Shown in pieces: positions 1-5,125 of a DNA stretch of 5,125 nt. The DNA is taken from positions 1-5,125 of the forward strand of contig DBWE01000143.1 of the NCBI GenBank assembly GCA_002308315.1, given 5' to 3'. Position numbers and translations under genes: made by a program. Position 1 is the first letter of the stretch, and every line of letters begins with the position of its first letter. The notes beneath the pieces were generated by a model that saw only the letters and a list, made by a program, of their open reading frames with translations, did no database searches and was not told where the DNA came from. This DNA comes from Clostridiales bacterium UBA1246. Lineage in GTDB: Bacteria; Bacillota; Clostridia; Oscillospirales; Oscillospiraceae.

Positions 1-63
1 GAAAAGCGCCGAAAGAGCGCCGTTTGAAGCGTGTTCTTATAGGTTACGTCTGCTTACCTGCTG

Positions 64-92
64 ATTATAACACAATACGGCTTTGTTTTGAA
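64..92 (-). promoter_or_regulatory. possible sigma-A promoter firing leftward out of the window
   Basis: On the minus strand a perfect TATAAT (64-69) is preceded by TG one base upstream, giving the extended -10 form TGTTATAAT. A weak -35-like TTCAAA (87-92, 4 of 6 matches) lies 17 nt upstream. The element sits downstream of the clpC terminator, so it would start a new transcript for a gene beyond position 1. No ribosome binding site or start codon for that gene is visible in the remaining bases. About 45 nt downstream of the -10, a short GC hairpin-like sequence (GCGC at 17-20 and at 6-9, minus strand) is followed by TTTTC near the edge. This could be a leader structure or chance. Confidence 0.5.
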
Positions 93-119
93 GCTCACCG
101 AAAAGATTTTGAGCTTATG

Positions 120-162
120 ATCAAAACGGCGCCGCCGGGAGTCAAGGCGGTGCCGTTTTGAT
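120..162 (-). terminator. rho-independent terminator of the ctsR-mcsA-mcsB-clpC operon, probably bidirectional
   Basis: A 17-bp stem is formed by arms 120-136 and 146-162, with a 9-nt loop. Pairing is perfect except for one G-T wobble. The arms have an AAAACGGC..GCCGTTTT layout, so an A-run leads and a T-run closes the stem on either strand. It begins 13 nt after the clpC stop codon on the minus strand. The T-run is only four bases and lies inside the stem, so termination strength is uncertain, but stem length and position make the assignment firm. Confidence 0.82.
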
Positions 163-175
163 ACCGAATATTATA

Positions 176-2638
176 TCAAGCGCATTGTTTTTCAACACGC
201 AGAGTAATTTTGCCGTTTTCCGAGATAAGCAGAGCAAGATCACCCGAGGCGAGCTCGCCGTTTATCAGCATTTCCGCGGCTGCGTCTTCGACGCCTGCGC
301 GGATCGCCCTGCGAAGCGGACGCGCTCCGTAACGCGGATCATATCCCTGCCTGATCAGCTCGTCCAGAGCATTATCGCTGATTTCAAGACGTATACCGAG
401 CGTCATGAAACGCCGCTTGACTCCGTCGAGCATGAACGACGCTATTTCTTTCAGCTGTGAATGGGAGAGCTTATTGAAAATAATGATATCGTCGATGCGG
501 TTTATCAGCTCCGGAGAAAAGCATGAACGCACTTCTTCCATCACGCGGGAGCTGACGCGGCAGGCGTCTTCGTTATCTGCCGCGGAAAAGCCGACGCTGT
601 GTTTGTTTTCCGCAATGAATTCGGAACCGATGTTCGACGTCATTATGATAACGGTGTTTTTGAAATCGGCGCTGCGCCCCTGACTGTCCGTTAAAACACC
701 GTCCTCCGTTATCTGAAGGAGGATATTGGAAACGTCGTTGTGGGCTTTTTCGATCTCATCAAAAAGTATCACCGAATACGGACGGCGGCGTACCTTCTCG
801 GTAAGCTGGCCGCCCTCATCGTATCCCACGTAGCCCGGAGGCGCGCCGGTAAGTCTTGCGGAAGAGTGGCGCTCCATATACTCGGACATATCCAGCTTGA
901 TAAGGGCTTTTTCGTCTCCGAAAAGAGCCTCGGCAAGGGCGCGGCACAGCTCCGTTTTTCCCACTCCGGTCGGACCGAGCAGCAGGAAAGTCCCTATGGG
1001 TCTTCGCGGGTCTCTCAGCCCGACTCGGCCTCTTCTTACGGCCCGCGCGATCGCGCTGACTGCCGGGTCCTGTCCGACGACCCGTCTGTGAAGTACCTTT
1101 TCCATATCCGCGAGCCTTCGGCTTTCGTCGCCGGTGATCATTTCAAGAGGCACTCCGGTCCACAGAGATACGATGCGTGCAATATCCTCCGCCGCAACGC
1201 ATAGGCTGTCAGAGCCGCTTTCTTTGCGGTCATTCCGAAGCATCGCGATCTTTCCGGTTATTGTGTTTTCTTCGTCGCGCATGACCGACGCGATCTCATA
1301 ATCCTCTTTCTCGACAGCCTCCGTTTTGGCTTTCCGAACCGAGGCAAGGCGTTCCTCGAGCGTTTTGAGCTCGTCCGGTCCGGTCAGGGCGGCAATACGG
1401 ACCGCAGACGCCGCTTCGTCTATAAGATCTATCGCTTTGTCGGGAAGAAAGCGGTCGTTTATATAGCGCACGGACAGCTCTACCGCTTTCTTCAGCGCGT
1501 CGTCGCTTATTTTGAGCTTGTGATGCTCCTCGTATTTCGGACGCAGAGCCGTCAGCATTTTCACTGCGTCGGCCGGGCAGGGCTCATCGACCCTGACGGG
1601 CTGGAAACGGCGCTCAAGCGCCGGATCCTTTTCAATATGTCTGCGATATTCATTTATCGTCGTCGCGCCTATGATCTGCAGCTCCCCGCGACCGATGGCG
1701 GGCTTGATGATGTTGGCCGCGTCCAGGGAGCCCTCAGCCGCTCCGGCGCCCATTAGAGTATGAAGCTCGTCTATAAACAGTATAGTTCCGACGTTTTTTT
1801 CGGCTTCTTCGATTATCGTTTTCAGACGGTCCTCGAAATCGCCTCTGTATTTTGTTCCGGCGACGACGGCGCAGAGATCCAGAGCGAGCAGCTTCCTGCC
1901 GCGAAGACTATCGGGAACGCCGCCGTCGGAGATTTTCTGAGCAAGCGCCTCGACTACCGCGGTTTTGCCCACGCCGGGTTCGCCTATCAAAACGGGATTG
2001 TTTTTGCTGCGTCTGCTCAGTATCTGCATTATCCGCGTCAGTTCGACCTCGCGGCATATAACGGGATCCGTCCCGCCGCGCGCCGCCTTCGAAACAAGAT
2101 CGTGAGTATATCTGGAAAGAATATCGGAGCATGAAGCAGGTTTTACGGACGTTTGTACGTTAGACGCCCTGCGCCCGGAAGGGAAGATATCCTCGCTGTC
2201 ATCTCCCGCTCCTCCGGCAAGCTCGGAATACATCCTGTTTACGTCGACTCCGTTTGCGGAAAGCAGCTTTACGGCGGTATTTTCCTTCTCCTTGAGCAGG
2301 CCCATCAAAAGATGAACGGTCCCGATCCCGAATTGCCCCATGCTCACGGCCTCGGCGGCCGCGAGCTCGATTATGAGCCTCATGTGCGGCGTAAAGCCCT
2401 GGGCGGGGCGTCCGGACGGGACGCCCCGGCCCACGGCCTTTTCAACAAGCTGAACGGTTTTATCCGCTTCAAAGCCTCTGCTTCGCAGAAAGCTTGACGC
2501 CAGACCGTCTCCCTCGCGGGCAAGACCTATAAGCAGATGCTCGCTGCCCACATATCCGTGCCCGAGTTCCGCCGCTGCGGAACAGGCGAGATTGACTGCG
2601 CCCTTTGCGCGCTCTGTCAGCTTGTTTTCGTATCGCAA
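176..2638 (-). CDS. clpC: ATP-dependent Clp protease ATP-binding subunit ClpC (HSP100/AAA+ unfoldase)
   Basis: A cytosolic AAA+ unfoldase of 820 residues, the usual ClpC length, that feeds substrates to the ClpP peptidase. Domains: double Clp N-domain (about 5-140); first AAA+ module with Walker A GEPGVGKT (219-226), pore-loop KYR (263-265), Walker B ILFIDELH (286-293) and Arg-finger region LERRF (341-345); a short coiled middle domain (about 421-475), the adaptor-binding segment; second AAA+ module with Walker A GPTGVGKT (555-562), pore loop GYVG (602-605), Walker [12 protein letters not shown] (623-633), ClpP-docking loop VGF (682-684) and sensor-2 GARPLRRAI (771-779). The start is TTG at 2638: the preceding codon is an in-frame TAA and the next in-frame ATG would delete most of the N-domain. 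AAGGAG (2649-2654) lies 10 nt upstream. In the N-domain, the first phosphoarginine-site glutamate is kept (Glu33), but the second (B. subtilis Glu106) is Val108. Last gene of the operon. Confidence 0.97.
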   Translation of the reverse strand: MRYENKLTERAKGAVNLACSAAAELGHGYVGSEHLLIGLAREGDGLASSFLRSRGFEADKTVQLVEKAVGRGVPSGRPAQGFTPHMRLIIELAAAEAVSMGQFGIGTVHLLMGLLKEKENTAVKLLSANGVDVNRMYSELAGGAGDDSEDIFPSGRRASNVQTSVKPASCSDILSRYTHDLVSKAARGGTDPVICREVELTRIMQILSRRSKNNPVLIGEPGVGKTAVVEALAQKISDGGVPDSLRGRKLLALDLCAVVAGTKYRGDFEDRLKTIIEEAEKNVGTILFIDELHTLMGAGAAEGSLDAANIIKPAIGRGELQIIGATTINEYRRHIEKDPALERRFQPVRVDEPCPADAVKMLTALRPKYEEHHKLKISDDALKKAVELSVRYINDRFLPDKAIDLIDEAASAVRIAALTGPDELKTLEERLASVRKAKTEAVEKEDYEIASVMRDEENTITGKIAMLRNDRKESGSDSLCVAAEDIARIVSLWTGVPLEMITGDESRRLADMEKVLHRRVVGQDPAVSAIARAVRRGRVGLRDPRRPIGTFLLLGPTGVGKTELCRALAEALFGDEKALIKLDMSEYMERHSSARLTGAPPGYVGYDEGGQLTEKVRRRPYSVILFDEIEKAHNDVSNILLQITEDGVLTDSQGRSADFKNTVIIMTSNIGSEFIAENKHSVGFSAADNEDACRVSSRVMEEVRSCFSPELINRIDDIIIFNKLSHSQLKEIASFMLDGVKRRFMTLGIRLEISDNALDELIRQGYDPRYGARPLRRAIRAGVEDAAAEMLINGELASGDLALLISENGKITLRVEKQCA

Positions 2639-2648
2639 TTACGGTCAG

Positions 2649-2654
2649 CTCCTT
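2649..2654 (-). promoter_or_regulatory. ribosome binding site of clpC (fixes a TTG start)
   Basis: AAGGAG on the minus strand begins with the last A of the mcsB TGA stop codon and sits 10 nt before the TTG start of clpC. The spacing is slightly long and the start codon weak. An in-frame TAA directly before the TTG leaves no upstream alternative, so this site decides the start. Confidence 0.8.
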
Positions 2655-3673
2655 CAGAAGCTCTCCCTGACCATTTCCGCTCTGGCTATGTCACGCTCCT
2701 CGCTGTCCATATGATAGTCCCCGGAGATGACCTTTACCTGATTGGGCTGGACCTGCCACAAAAGCGCGTTGAGCAAGGGTATGCTTACGTCCTCCAGATC
2801 TCCCGCGACGACCCCGCGGCGAACGTCGCCCAAAAGGGAAGTGGCTTCGGCGCTCGAAAGCTTTCTGGCGTATTTGAGCAGTCCGTACGCTCTCCACGCC
2901 TTGTCTTCCGCAGCGTTTTTATGCCTGTCTCTGTATCTGTCGCGCAGCTCCTGCTCGTGCTCCACGGTAGACTTCACGACCTTTTTCAGCCGGTCTATCG
3001 TGTCCTGCTCGTCGGAGCCGAAGGTAAACTGATTGGAGATCTGGTAATATGAGCCGATCGCAGCCGTGCCCTCGCCGTAAATGCCTCTTACGGTGAAGCC
3101 GAGGCGTCCGAGGGAGCTCATAAGCATACTTATCTCTCCGCTTTCGGTGTGTGCAGGGAGATGCAGCATTACGCTTGCGCGAAGACCGGTGCCGAGATTG
3201 CTCGGGCAGCGCGTGAGATAGCCGAGTCTTTCGCTCCATGCGTATGTAAACTCACCGTCGAGCATATCGTCGACCCTGTTGGCTTTTTCGAGACACTCGT
3301 CAAGACAGAAGCCGCTTCCGAGCACCTGGATGCGAAGATGATCTTCTTCGTTTATCATTATGGATACGCTTTCGTCGTCCGAAAGAACGACTCCGCGGTT
3401 GCCTCTCTTGGAGGCCATGCGGGGTGAGATGATGTGCTTTTCGACCAGCGCGCCGGCCGTTACGGCGTCGGTAGTGCTCAGGTCGGTAAGAGTATAGGCT
3501 TCGCCGTCGTCCCCGCCGTCGGTAAGAAAGCTCGAGACCTTTTCAAGGATCTCGTTTTCGTCCTTGGATGAAAGCTTGGCGGGGAAGGGGTAGTCCGACA
3601 GATTTCTGGCAAGTCTCACGCGGGTGGATACTACGATACCGCCCATTTCGCCTTCGATTTCGTACCATTTCAT
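2654..3673 (-). CDS. mcsB: protein arginine kinase McsB
   Basis: A phosphagen-kinase-fold enzyme that phosphorylates arginine side chains of proteins using ATP, marking them for ClpC-ClpP; it needs McsA for activity. At 339 residues it is slightly shorter than B. subtilis McsB but complete. Visible motifs: ATP-phosphate-binding STRVRLARNL (16-25); RGNRGVVLSDDESVS followed by the acidic NEEDHLRIQ (90-116); reactive-cysteine segment with Cys156 in TRCPSNLGTGLRASV (154-168); a Gly-rich nucleotide loop near 200-219; and a C-terminal RDIARA (327-332). The last matches the RDxxRA allosteric phosphoarginine-binding motif that separates McsB from metabolic creatine and arginine kinases. It starts at ATG 3673, overlapping the mcsA stop by four bases (ATGA). 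AGGAGG inside the end of mcsA, 9 nt upstream, indicates translational coupling. Confidence 0.97.
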   Translation of the reverse strand: MKWYEIEGEMGGIVVSTRVRLARNLSDYPFPAKLSSKDENEILEKVSSFLTDGGDDGEAYTLTDLSTTDAVTAGALVEKHIISPRMASKRGNRGVVLSDDESVSIMINEEDHLRIQVLGSGFCLDECLEKANRVDDMLDGEFTYAWSERLGYLTRCPSNLGTGLRASVMLHLPAHTESGEISMLMSSLGRLGFTVRGIYGEGTAAIGSYYQISNQFTFGSDEQDTIDRLKKVVKSTVEHEQELRDRYRDRHKNAAEDKAWRAYGLLKYARKLSSAEATSLLGDVRRGVVAGDLEDVSIPLLNALLWQVQPNQVKVISGDYHMDSEERDIARAEMVRESF

Positions 3674-4155
3674 GCTTCGTTTCCTCCTTCAAGTTCTTTT
3701 ATGCTGTCACGCAGTTCCGCGGCCTTTTCAAAGTCCTGATCTTTGACGGCCTTGTTGAGAGAAGTCTTGAGCTCCTTCAGCTTCTGCTTTTCCTCGATCT
3801 CTTTTCCTGCCGAGGCGGGCGTCTTGCCGGTATGTCTCGAGCTGCCGTTGATACGCTTGATGAAGGGGATGAATATCTCCTCGAAGGTCTCGTAGCATTT
3901 CGGGCAGCCGGCTTTTCCGGTCTTGAGCACCTCGTCCTCGCTCGTGCCGCAGAGGGGGCAGCGGACCGTCCTGGCATAGCTCCTCGGCGACATGAAGGAA
4001 TTGAGGATCTTGTTGTAGTAATTCACTCCGAAATAGGTATCCTGCTCAAGCTTTTCGGCGCAGTCCGGGCAAAGGATGAACTCGCAGAGCGCCCCGTTGA
4101 AATTCGTCTTATAATGTACTTCCGCGTTCCTGCTTCCGCATTTCTGGCATATCAT
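3670..4155 (-). CDS. mcsA: McsA, zinc-finger activator of McsB / CtsR modulator (UVR domain)
   Basis: A 161-residue cytosolic zinc protein that activates the McsB kinase and takes part in CtsR control and metal or oxidative stress sensing. Four CxxC pairs are intact: Cys3/6, Cys29/32, Cys66/69 and Cys84/87. These fit paired zinc sites; Cys24 is an additional cysteine. A charged linker (about 105-122) leads to a C-terminal UVR-type helical hairpin (about 123-157) with the signature KDQDFEKAAELRDSI, seen in UvrB/UvrC and in the ClpC middle domain. Length and layout match the family. The ATG at 4155 follows a perfect AGGAGG (4164-4169) with 8-nt spacing. It lies 23 nt after ctsR and overlaps mcsB by four bases, so it is the second gene of the same transcript. 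Confidence 0.95.
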   Translation of the reverse strand: MICQKCGSRNAEVHYKTNFNGALCEFILCPDCAEKLEQDTYFGVNYYNKILNSFMSPRSYARTVRCPLCGTSEDEVLKTGKAGCPKCYETFEEIFIPFIKRINGSSRHTGKTPASAGKEIEEKQKLKELKTSLNKAVKDQDFEKAAELRDSIKELEGGNEA

Positions 4156-4163
4156 TATTATTT

Positions 4164-4169
4164 CCTCCT
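4164..4169 (-). promoter_or_regulatory. ribosome binding site of mcsA
   Basis: A perfect AGGAGG on the minus strand lies in the short ctsR-mcsA gap, 8 nt before the ATG at 4155. It is a strong site and supports this start over any internal one. Confidence 0.85.
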
Positions 4170-4178
4170 TATGAAAAT

Positions 4179-4640
4179 TTAATCAACCGTGTTTCTAATT
4201 GAATTGATCAGCATCGTTTTCAAGATCGTTGCTCTTACCGCGTCTCTTTCATACGGCATGAGCGGGAGAAGCGCGTTGTGGCTTATAGCCGACCTCATGA
4301 GCAGAGCGTCGCGTTCGGAGATCGCGTCGGAAGTGACCGCGTTTGAAATAAACGCTTCCGCGGTGTGAGGATCGATCACAAAGCCTATGCTGTTTACCAG
4401 GTGCATTATCAGCTGTTTTTCGGAGGATACCACGCGCGTTATTTTTATATACCCGTTGCCTCCGCGTTTGCTTTCGACGATATATCCGTGTTCCGGTGTG
4501 AACCTCGTTGCTATCACGTAATTGATCTGGCTGGGAACGCAGTTGAATTTCATCGCAAGCTCGGCCCGCTGAAGCTCGACCGATCCCGTTGCAGCCATTT
4601 CGCCGATAATATACCCGGCTATCATGTCGCTGATTCCCAT
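4179..4640 (-). CDS. ctsR: CtsR, transcriptional repressor of class III stress genes
   Basis: A 153-residue dimeric winged-helix repressor that binds tandem heptamer operators upstream of clp genes and releases them on heat or other protein stress. The N-terminal DNA-binding domain (about 1-72) holds the hallmark helix-turn-helix segment FNCVPSQINYVIATRFTPE (32-50) and the wing VESKRGGNGYIKI (55-67). The wing carries the glycine loop described as the heat sensor; its third glycine is Asn62 here. The C-terminal domain (about 75-150) ends in a conserved-looking YERDAVRATILKTML helix that in the family contacts McsB/ClpC. Start ATG 4640 follows AGGAGG with good spacing. It is the first gene of the operon, and two CtsR boxes flank its own promoter, indicating autoregulation. 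Confidence 0.96.
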   Translation of the reverse strand: MGISDMIAGYIIGEMAATGSVELQRAELAMKFNCVPSQINYVIATRFTPEHGYIVESKRGGNGYIKITRVVSSEKQLIMHLVNSIGFVIDPHTAEAFISNAVTSDAISERDALLMRSAISHNALLPLMPYERDAVRATILKTMLINSIRNTVD

Positions 4641-4644
4641 TTAA

Positions 4645-4653
4645 TCCCTCCTC
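4645..4653 (-). promoter_or_regulatory. ribosome binding site of ctsR
   Basis: The minus strand reads GAGGAGGGA just before ATTAAATG. The AGGAGG core fixes ATG 4640 as the start of ctsR, within the promoter-proximal leader of about 43 nt. Confidence 0.82.
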
Positions 4654-4670
4654 GCTTGTTTGATTTTGAC

Positions 4671-4687
4671 TTTGACTTTCTTTGACT
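4671..4687 (-). promoter_or_regulatory. CtsR operator, proximal box (overlaps transcription start)
   Basis: The minus strand reads AGTCAAA-GAA-AGTCAAA. This is a perfect match to the CtsR consensus of two RGTCAAA heptamers separated by NAN. It begins 2 nt downstream of the -10 hexamer and covers the predicted transcription start near 4683, so bound CtsR would block open-complex formation or initiation. Further overlapping heptamers continue towards ctsR (4659-4665 and 4665-4671). Confidence 0.9.
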
Positions 4688-4689
4688 AT

Positions 4690-4718
4690 AATATAGCGCA
4701 GCCGTTTCAATATGTCAA
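4690..4718 (-). promoter_or_regulatory. sigma-A promoter of the ctsR operon
   Basis: On the minus strand a consensus -35 TTGACA (4713-4718) is followed, after exactly 17 nt, by TATATT (4690-4695), 5 of 6 matches to TATAAT. The predicted start is near 4683, giving a leader of about 43 nt. The strength of this vegetative promoter fits control by repression rather than by an alternative sigma factor. CtsR boxes lie on both sides. Confidence 0.88.
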
Positions 4719-4726
4719 TACCTTTG

Positions 4727-4743
4727 TTTGACCAACTCTGACC
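4727..4743 (-). promoter_or_regulatory. CtsR operator, distal box (upstream of -35)
   Basis: The minus strand reads GGTCAGA-GTT-GGTCAAA. The second heptamer is perfect and the first has one mismatch to RGTCAAA. The 3-nt spacing is right, although the middle spacer base is T rather than A. It ends 8 nt upstream of the ctsR -35 and lies on the ferredoxin side of the divergent region. It may strengthen repression by a second CtsR dimer or touch the ferredoxin promoter. Confidence 0.72.
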
Positions 4744-4764
4744 AAAAAAACAATAAAAATCAGG

Positions 4765-4796
4765 TTGATTTTTTGGTGATTTATGATAATATATAT
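4765..4796 (+). promoter_or_regulatory. likely promoter region of the ferredoxin gene
   Basis: This is an AT-rich stretch upstream of the ferredoxin gene. TTGATT (4765-4770) can serve as a -35. Several overlapping -10 candidates lie in TATGATAATATATAT (4782-4796): TAATAT at 4787-4792 gives a 16-nt spacer and TATATA at 4790-4795 gives 19 nt. GATAAT at 4785-4790 matches best, but its spacer would be only 14 nt. A promoter is expected here from the gene layout; the exact hexamers are not settled. Confidence 0.45.
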
Positions 4797-4809
4797 CCAG
4801 TTTACATAT

Positions 4810-4816
4810 GGAGGTG
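4810..4816 (+). promoter_or_regulatory. ribosome binding site of the ferredoxin gene
   Basis: GGAGGTG lies 6 nt before the ATG at 4823. It is a strong, well-spaced site that confirms the start of this very short gene. Confidence 0.85.
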
Positions 4817-4822
4817 TGAAAC

Positions 4823-4996
4823 ATGGCTTTCAAAATCAAACCCGATGACTGCGTCGGCTGCGGCGTATGCAAGGACAACTGTCCTGTCGAGTGCATAAAG
4901 GAAGTTGACGGCAAGTGCGTTATCAACGCCGAAGAGTGTGTCGGCTGCGGGACCTGCATCGCCAACTGCCCCAGCGACGCTATAGTACAGGAATAA
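4823..4996 (+). CDS. 2[4Fe-4S] bacterial-type ferredoxin
   Basis: A 57-residue soluble electron carrier close in length and sequence pattern to clostridial ferredoxins (about 55 residues). Two complete cluster motifs CxxCxxCxxxCP are present: Cys10, 13, 16, 20 and Cys39, 42, 45, 49. As usual in the fold, the fourth cysteine of each motif should close the other cluster. The N-terminus (MAFKIKPDDC) and the C-terminal SDAIVQE resemble Clostridium pasteurianum ferredoxin. Two more cysteines are present: Cys24, in CPVEC at the place of the free Cys24 of Azotobacter FdI, and Cys32, where an aromatic residue is usual. Low-potential electron transfer for pyruvate:ferredoxin oxidoreductase, hydrogenase or similar enzymes is inferred from the family; no partner gene is in view. 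ATG 4823 follows GGAGGTG. It is monocistronic, divergent from ctsR, and followed by a terminator. Confidence 0.95.
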   Translation: MAFKIKPDDCVGCGVCKDNCPVECIKEVDGKCVINAEECVGCGTCIANCPSDAIVQE

Positions 4997-5004
4997 TTTC
5001 AGCC

Positions 5005-5043
5005 GCGTCAGCCGCAGATGCTTTTTCGCATGATGCGCTGCGC
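5005..5043 (+). other. imperfect stem-loop in the ferredoxin 3' untranslated region
   Basis: The segments GCG, CAG, CGCA and ATGC on the left pair in order with GCAT, TGCG, CTG and CGC on the right. This gives 14 base pairs interrupted by single-base bulges and one small internal loop, around a 6-nt loop TTTTTC (5022-5027). It starts 8 nt after the ferredoxin stop codon, before the main terminator. It lacks a T-run at its 3' end, so it is not itself a classic terminator. It could protect the mRNA 3' end or be incidental. Confidence 0.4.
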
Positions 5044-5054
5044 ACGATATTTCG

Positions 5055-5087
5055 TGAACAAAGGCCCGTTATCCGGGCCTTTGTTCA
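5055..5087 (+). terminator. rho-independent terminator after the ferredoxin gene, possibly bidirectional
   Basis: A perfect 14-bp stem is formed by arms 5055-5068 and 5074-5087 with a 5-nt loop. The core GGCCCG/CGGGCC is flanked by AAA on the left and TTT on the right, so it could work on both strands. It lies 58 nt after the ferredoxin stop. The T-run on the plus strand is short and broken (TTTGTTC). Confidence 0.8.
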
Positions 5088-5096
5088 TATAATGGG

Positions 5097-5125
5097 ATGA
5101 AAATGGACTACGACGTTTTATGGCC
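5097..5125 (+). other. possible start of a further plus-strand gene, cut by the window edge
   Basis: After the terminator an open frame begins ATG AAA ATG GAC TAC GAC (5097 onward) and runs to the edge without a stop. Upstream there is only a weak GGGA-like ribosome binding site and no clear promoter. Only nine codons are visible, so no product can be named. A minus-strand gene ending at a TAA (5118-5120) just before a bidirectional terminator is an equally possible reading. Confidence 0.2.

Noticed and set aside
91..116. 7-bp inverted repeat AAGCTCA / TGAGCTT near the left edge
   Set aside because: The stem is short with a 12-nt loop and no T-run. The much stronger hairpin at 120-162 explains operon termination.
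158..460. 100-codon plus-strand open frame starting at the clpC terminator
   Set aside because: It is antisense to the end of clpC, including the sensor-2 region. It starts inside the right arm of the terminator hairpin and lacks a ribosome binding site.
740..2497. Several plus-strand open frames of 60-154 codons inside clpC (for example 740-1204, 1760-2134, 2153-2497)
   Set aside because: They lie antisense to an uninterrupted, motif-complete clpC, and their translations show no recognisable domain. GC-rich codon use in clpC explains the lack of stops.
2537..4182. Open frames opposite or out of frame with mcsB and mcsA (for example 2537-3052, 2919-3239, 3568-4182)
   Set aside because: They overlap genes with intact family motifs and have compositions typical of shadow frames (Arg- or Leu-rich). 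No ribosome binding site stands out for them.
4249..4965. 238-codon minus-strand open frame across the ctsR promoter, the start of ctsR and the ferredoxin gene
   Set aside because: It is antisense to the ferredoxin gene and out of frame with ctsR, and its predicted protein has low-complexity Pro/Gln/Thr/Ser stretches that mirror the cysteine-rich ferredoxin codons. Both overlapping genes are clear family members.
5024..5125. Minus-strand open frame entering from the right edge through the ferredoxin terminator
   Set aside because: It reads straight through the perfect terminator hairpin and shows no family pattern. A real converging gene would more likely end before it.
1..5125. Search for CRISPR arrays, insertion sequences, tRNA/rRNA and phage genes
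   Set aside because: No spaced direct repeats beyond the CtsR heptamers, no transposase frame with terminal repeats and no RNA gene were seen. The window is a compact chromosomal operon.

Overview
The window carries a complete class III heat-shock / protein-quality-control operon of the Bacillota type, ctsR-mcsA-mcsB-clpC, on the minus strand (read right to left, 4640 to 176). A small clostridial-type 2[4Fe-4S] ferredoxin gene is transcribed divergently on the plus strand (4823-4996). The gene order, the CtsR operators, the strong AGGAGG ribosome binding sites and the bacterial ferredoxin point to an anaerobic member of the class Clostridia. Its coding DNA is fairly GC-rich and its control regions are AT-rich. 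The genus cannot be told from this sequence.

Layout. Positions 1-119 hold no gene. They carry a possible minus-strand promoter (extended -10 at 64-69) aimed at a gene beyond the left edge. A strong hairpin at 120-162 ends the operon. clpC (176-2638) is followed rightward by mcsB (2654-3673), mcsA (3670-4155) and ctsR (4179-4640). The genes are tightly packed: a 23-nt gap, then a 4-nt ATGA overlap, then a 15-nt gap. This implies one transcript and coupled translation. The region 4641-4822 is a divergent control region. It has a near-consensus sigma-A promoter for ctsR, with one CtsR box over the transcription start and a second just upstream of -35, plus an AT-rich stretch that should hold the ferredoxin promoter. 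Right of the ferredoxin are an imperfect stem-loop (5005-5043), a near-perfect terminator hairpin (5055-5087) and about 38 nt of undetermined sequence.

How the genes work together (known for the families). CtsR represses the operon at low temperature. McsA activates the protein arginine kinase McsB, which marks proteins (including CtsR) with phosphoarginine. ClpC recognises phosphoarginine through its N-domain and unfolds substrates into ClpP, which is not in this window. All four proteins look intact and keep their key motifs.

No novel system is visible; this is a conserved housekeeping stress operon. The points most worth a second look are: loss of the second phosphoarginine-binding glutamate in the ClpC N-domain (Val108 where B. 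subtilis has Glu106); a Gly-to-Asn change in the CtsR glycine-loop thermosensor; the paired CtsR operators with extra overlapping half-sites; and a forced TTG start on clpC.
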